From: Legionellales bacterium
Lineage (GTDB): Bacteria; Pseudomonadota; Gammaproteobacteria; Comchoanobacterales; Comchoanobacteraceae
DNA: 46,699 nucleotides
Assembly: GCA_002722995.1 (NCBI GenBank)
Contig: PBNF01000008.1
Span: forward strand, 1-46,699
Direction of reading: 5' to 3'
The first letter of the stretch is position 1, and every line of letters begins with the position of its first letter. The translations under genes were made by a program, and so were the position numbers. Under the pieces are notes generated by a model that was not told the origin of the DNA, made no database searches, and saw only the letters and a list, made by a program, of their open reading frames with translations. Shown here one piece after another: positions 45,070 to 46,699 of the stretch.

Positions 45070-45499
45070 GTCCATATATCTCATCTGCGCGTTGACAAAA
45101 AGCGTCTACCCAATGATGTGCCATACGTTTAAAAATTGGCTCAAAAAGGAGGCTCAATCCAATTACACTAAAAGCATAGTTCAAGTGTAGGGTAATTTCA
45201 CACATATTGTTATTTAAAGCTTTAAAATACCAGTGCCCTGTTAAGTATTCAAACGGTCCATCAATGAGGTCAATATCCATTTGCTCATACGGTTTTAATC
45301 GATTGTACGTTGAAAATTCATACTGAACACCGTGAAATTCAAACGTCAAAGCCCCCTTTACATGCTTAGCATCTCGCTCAATTTCACGACTGGCAACACA
45401 CCAATCTACAAATTCAGGATAAGCTAGGATGTGATCAACTAACGTATACATTGCTGCTTGATCATAAGGCACAATGACAGATTGTTGTATTGTCGCCAT
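45056..45499 (-). CDS. ratA: RatA/Coq10-type START domain protein
   Basis: A 147-residue START-like protein. In E. coli RatA inhibits 70S association, and homologues bind quinones (Coq10). Family features: IQQSVIVPYDQAAMYTLVDH, YPEFVDWCVASREI, LIDGPFEYLTGHWYF and the C-terminal helix FKRMAHHWVDAFCQRADEIYG. An AGAGG precedes the ATG. The neighbours bamE, rnfH and smpB are the usual ones. Toxin or ubiquinone role cannot be decided here. Confidence 0.92.
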   Translation of the reverse strand: MATIQQSVIVPYDQAAMYTLVDHILAYPEFVDWCVASREIERDAKHVKGALTFEFHGVQYEFSTYNRLKPYEQMDIDLIDGPFEYLTGHWYFKALNNNMCEITLHLNYAFSVIGLSLLFEPIFKRMAHHWVDAFCQRADEIYGHDSN

Positions 45500-45634
45500 A
45501 TCTGCCTCTTGGTTGATTTAACCATTTGAATCAATTAAGTACAGTTATGCCATATTATGAACTAATATTCCAATCTTCGTCTAAGATTCATTCCACTATA
45601 CTCATAAATTTGGTACGCTATTGATTTATCATTG

Positions 45635-46126
45635 ATGAATACTAAGCTTATGGGGCACTCTAAGACAGCCGATCGAACCATTGCAACCCATCGTAGGGCA
45701 TATCATGATTATCACCTTGAAACACCCCTTGAAGCAGGCTTAGTTTTAGAGGGCTGGGAAGTTAAAGCCATTCGTCGACATCGAGTTCAACTCAAAGACA
45801 GCTATTGTATTGCCAAACGTGGCGAGATTTGGCTCTTAAATGCACATATCAGCCCTTTAGATACAACTGCAGCATACACTCACCCTAATCCAACACGTTC
45901 TCGCAAGTGTTTATTACATAAAAAAGAAGCGCAACGCTTGATGAACGCCATGGAGCAAAAAGGATATAGCTTAATTCCAATCGAACTATATTGGGTTGGC
46001 GCTCGTATCAAACTAAAAATTGCTTTAGCTAAAGGCAAGAAAAAACATGATAAACGTCAAAGTGAAAAAGAAAAAGATTGGAAACGAGATCAAGCACGAC
46101 TGCATAAGCAGATTCAGTCCTTCTAA
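45635..46126 (+). CDS. smpB: SsrA-binding protein SmpB
   Basis: SmpB brings tmRNA to stalled ribosomes. Signatures are RRAYHDYHLETPLEAGLVLEG (~22), GWEVKAIRRHRVQLKDSY and the basic C-terminal tail KGKKKHDKRQSEKEKDWKRD. Start choice is uncertain: ATG at 45635 or the in-frame ATG at 45650 (MGHSK); neither has a strong ribosome binding site. It lies directly upstream of the tmRNA gene. Confidence 0.95.
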   Translation: MNTKLMGHSKTADRTIATHRRAYHDYHLETPLEAGLVLEGWEVKAIRRHRVQLKDSYCIAKRGEIWLLNAHISPLDTTAAYTHPNPTRSRKCLLHKKEAQRLMNAMEQKGYSLIPIELYWVGARIKLKIALAKGKKKHDKRQSEKEKDWKRDQARLHKQIQSF

Positions 46127-46142
46127 CTCAATATTGATCCTT

Positions 46143-46177
46143 GCCCCCAAAACATGTTATTCTTTGATTTTGGGGGC
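46143..46177 (+). repeat. 10-bp inverted repeat across the tmRNA 5' end
   Basis: GCCCCCAAAA (46143-46152) and its exact complement TTTTGGGGGC (46168-46177) flank a 15-nt loop. The right arm includes the first six bases of mature tmRNA. A -10-like TATTCT lies in the loop (46159-46164), 7 nt before the tmRNA start, with TTGATC at 46134-46139 as a loose -35. Confidence 0.7.
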
Positions 46178-46551
46178 GATTCGGTTTCGACGTTGAACGT
46201 GCGGCCCAATGTGCATGTCGAGCAGGCAGCCTCACTCGTAAAAATGAGCTGTACATTTGTAGTTGCAAACTTAGAAAACTACGAAGACGCAGTCGCCGCC
46301 TAAGCGGTTCTCTACGTCCCATTGACAATTGGTCGCTTGTTGCCAATTGAGTCTTTTGACGGTCAATGGTCATTTTAGACAAGCTCGTGTTCCAGTGCGC
46401 TCAATCACTTGAACATTAAACACGACATTGAGCTCGTTTAAGCCTGACCATGCCCGTAAGGTCAGCTTCAATTAAATTCAAGAACGTGGCTAAGCATGTA
46501 GATCAGACGGTTTATCTTTGACGGACGCGGGTTCGAGTCCCGCCGCCTCCA
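46172..46551 (+). ncRNA. ssrA: Transfer-messenger RNA (tmRNA, SsrA)
   Basis: tmRNA rescues stalled ribosomes and tags the nascent chain for proteolysis. The 5' end GGGGGCGATTCGGTTTCGAC and the 3' T-arm/acceptor GGGTTCGAGTCCCGCCGCC then TCCA form the tRNA-like domain. The acceptor has the G3-U70 wobble recognised by alanyl-tRNA synthetase. The tag frame starts at GCA 46265 and reads ANLENYEDAVAA, ending at TAA 46301-46303. The 3' CCA is not encoded (TCC follows the discriminator A) and must be added afterwards. About 380 nt, immediately after smpB. Confidence 0.95.
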
Positions 46552-46699
46552 TCCCACTGATGCCTCTTCGTTCTTTTAAGCAGTACTTCATTTACTTTTA
46601 AATAAAGTTGTGCAGTACACGATACTGATAAAGCTTGAACTACATAATAGATTTTAAATGAGCGATCCCGATTTGTACGATCATTGATCTTTTTAATAA

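Noticed and set aside
46580..46612. Imperfect hairpin after ssrA as its terminator
   Set aside because: The stem has a mismatch and no T-run follows, so it is not convincing.

Overview
The window is AT-rich gammaproteobacterial chromosome from a member of the Legionellales, the order of intracellular bacteria that includes Legionella and Coxiella. The strongest clue is icmW followed by an exported IcmX-like gene, both parts of the Dot/Icm type IVB secretion system. The many large, multi-membrane or eukaryotic-like accessory genes fit a host-associated lifestyle. I cannot name the species from this sequence. No rRNA, ordinary tRNA, CRISPR array or transposase gene was seen.

Layout. (1) 1-5.8 kb, accessory: three large minus-strand multi-pass membrane proteins. 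The first two are paralogues, and the first runs off the window start inside an in-frame internal repeat. (2) 6.0-12.8 kb, core: a truncated ribF overlapping murJ, divergent rpsT, rplU-rpmA-obgE, ispB and a conserved hypothetical gene. (3) 12.9-15.8 kb, Dot/Icm: icmW, a small Pro/Ser-rich exported protein and an IcmX-like protein, closed by a strong terminator. (4) 16.3-22.3 kb, core: fmdB-DUF502-aspS-yebC-ruvC-ruvA-ruvB, the usual gammaproteobacterial order. (5) 22.5-28.3 kb, core: rph, then MFS-ssb-acnA-ybgC. (6) 28.5-38.2 kb, mixed: uvrA and an aldehyde dehydrogenase, with one unusual membrane-embedded protein kinase on each side. The first kinase has its glycine-rich loop in another frame. 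(7) 38.4-46.7 kb, core: aromatic amino acid permease-hemE, a 54-residue zinc-ribbon protein, two tandem MFS transporters, nadK, bamE, rnfH-ratA, smpB and tmRNA (ssrA).

The most interesting signal is a probable virulence regulon spread through the accessory genes. Three of them (both paralogous membrane proteins and the intact kinase) share one promoter layout: two TTAA half-sites exactly 11 bp apart, then exactly 11 bp to a -10-like hexamer. This resembles the direct-repeat PmrA box that controls Dot/Icm effectors in Legionella and Coxiella. The two kinases share a design I do not recognise from any described family. The glycine loop is separated from the ATP-binding lysine by a long hydrophobic hairpin, the kinase core is followed by calmodulin-type IQ motifs, and then come more membrane segments and a polar tail. 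Together these look like a set of membrane-targeted, possibly calmodulin-responsive Dot/Icm effector candidates. Promoter control and secretion are inferences.
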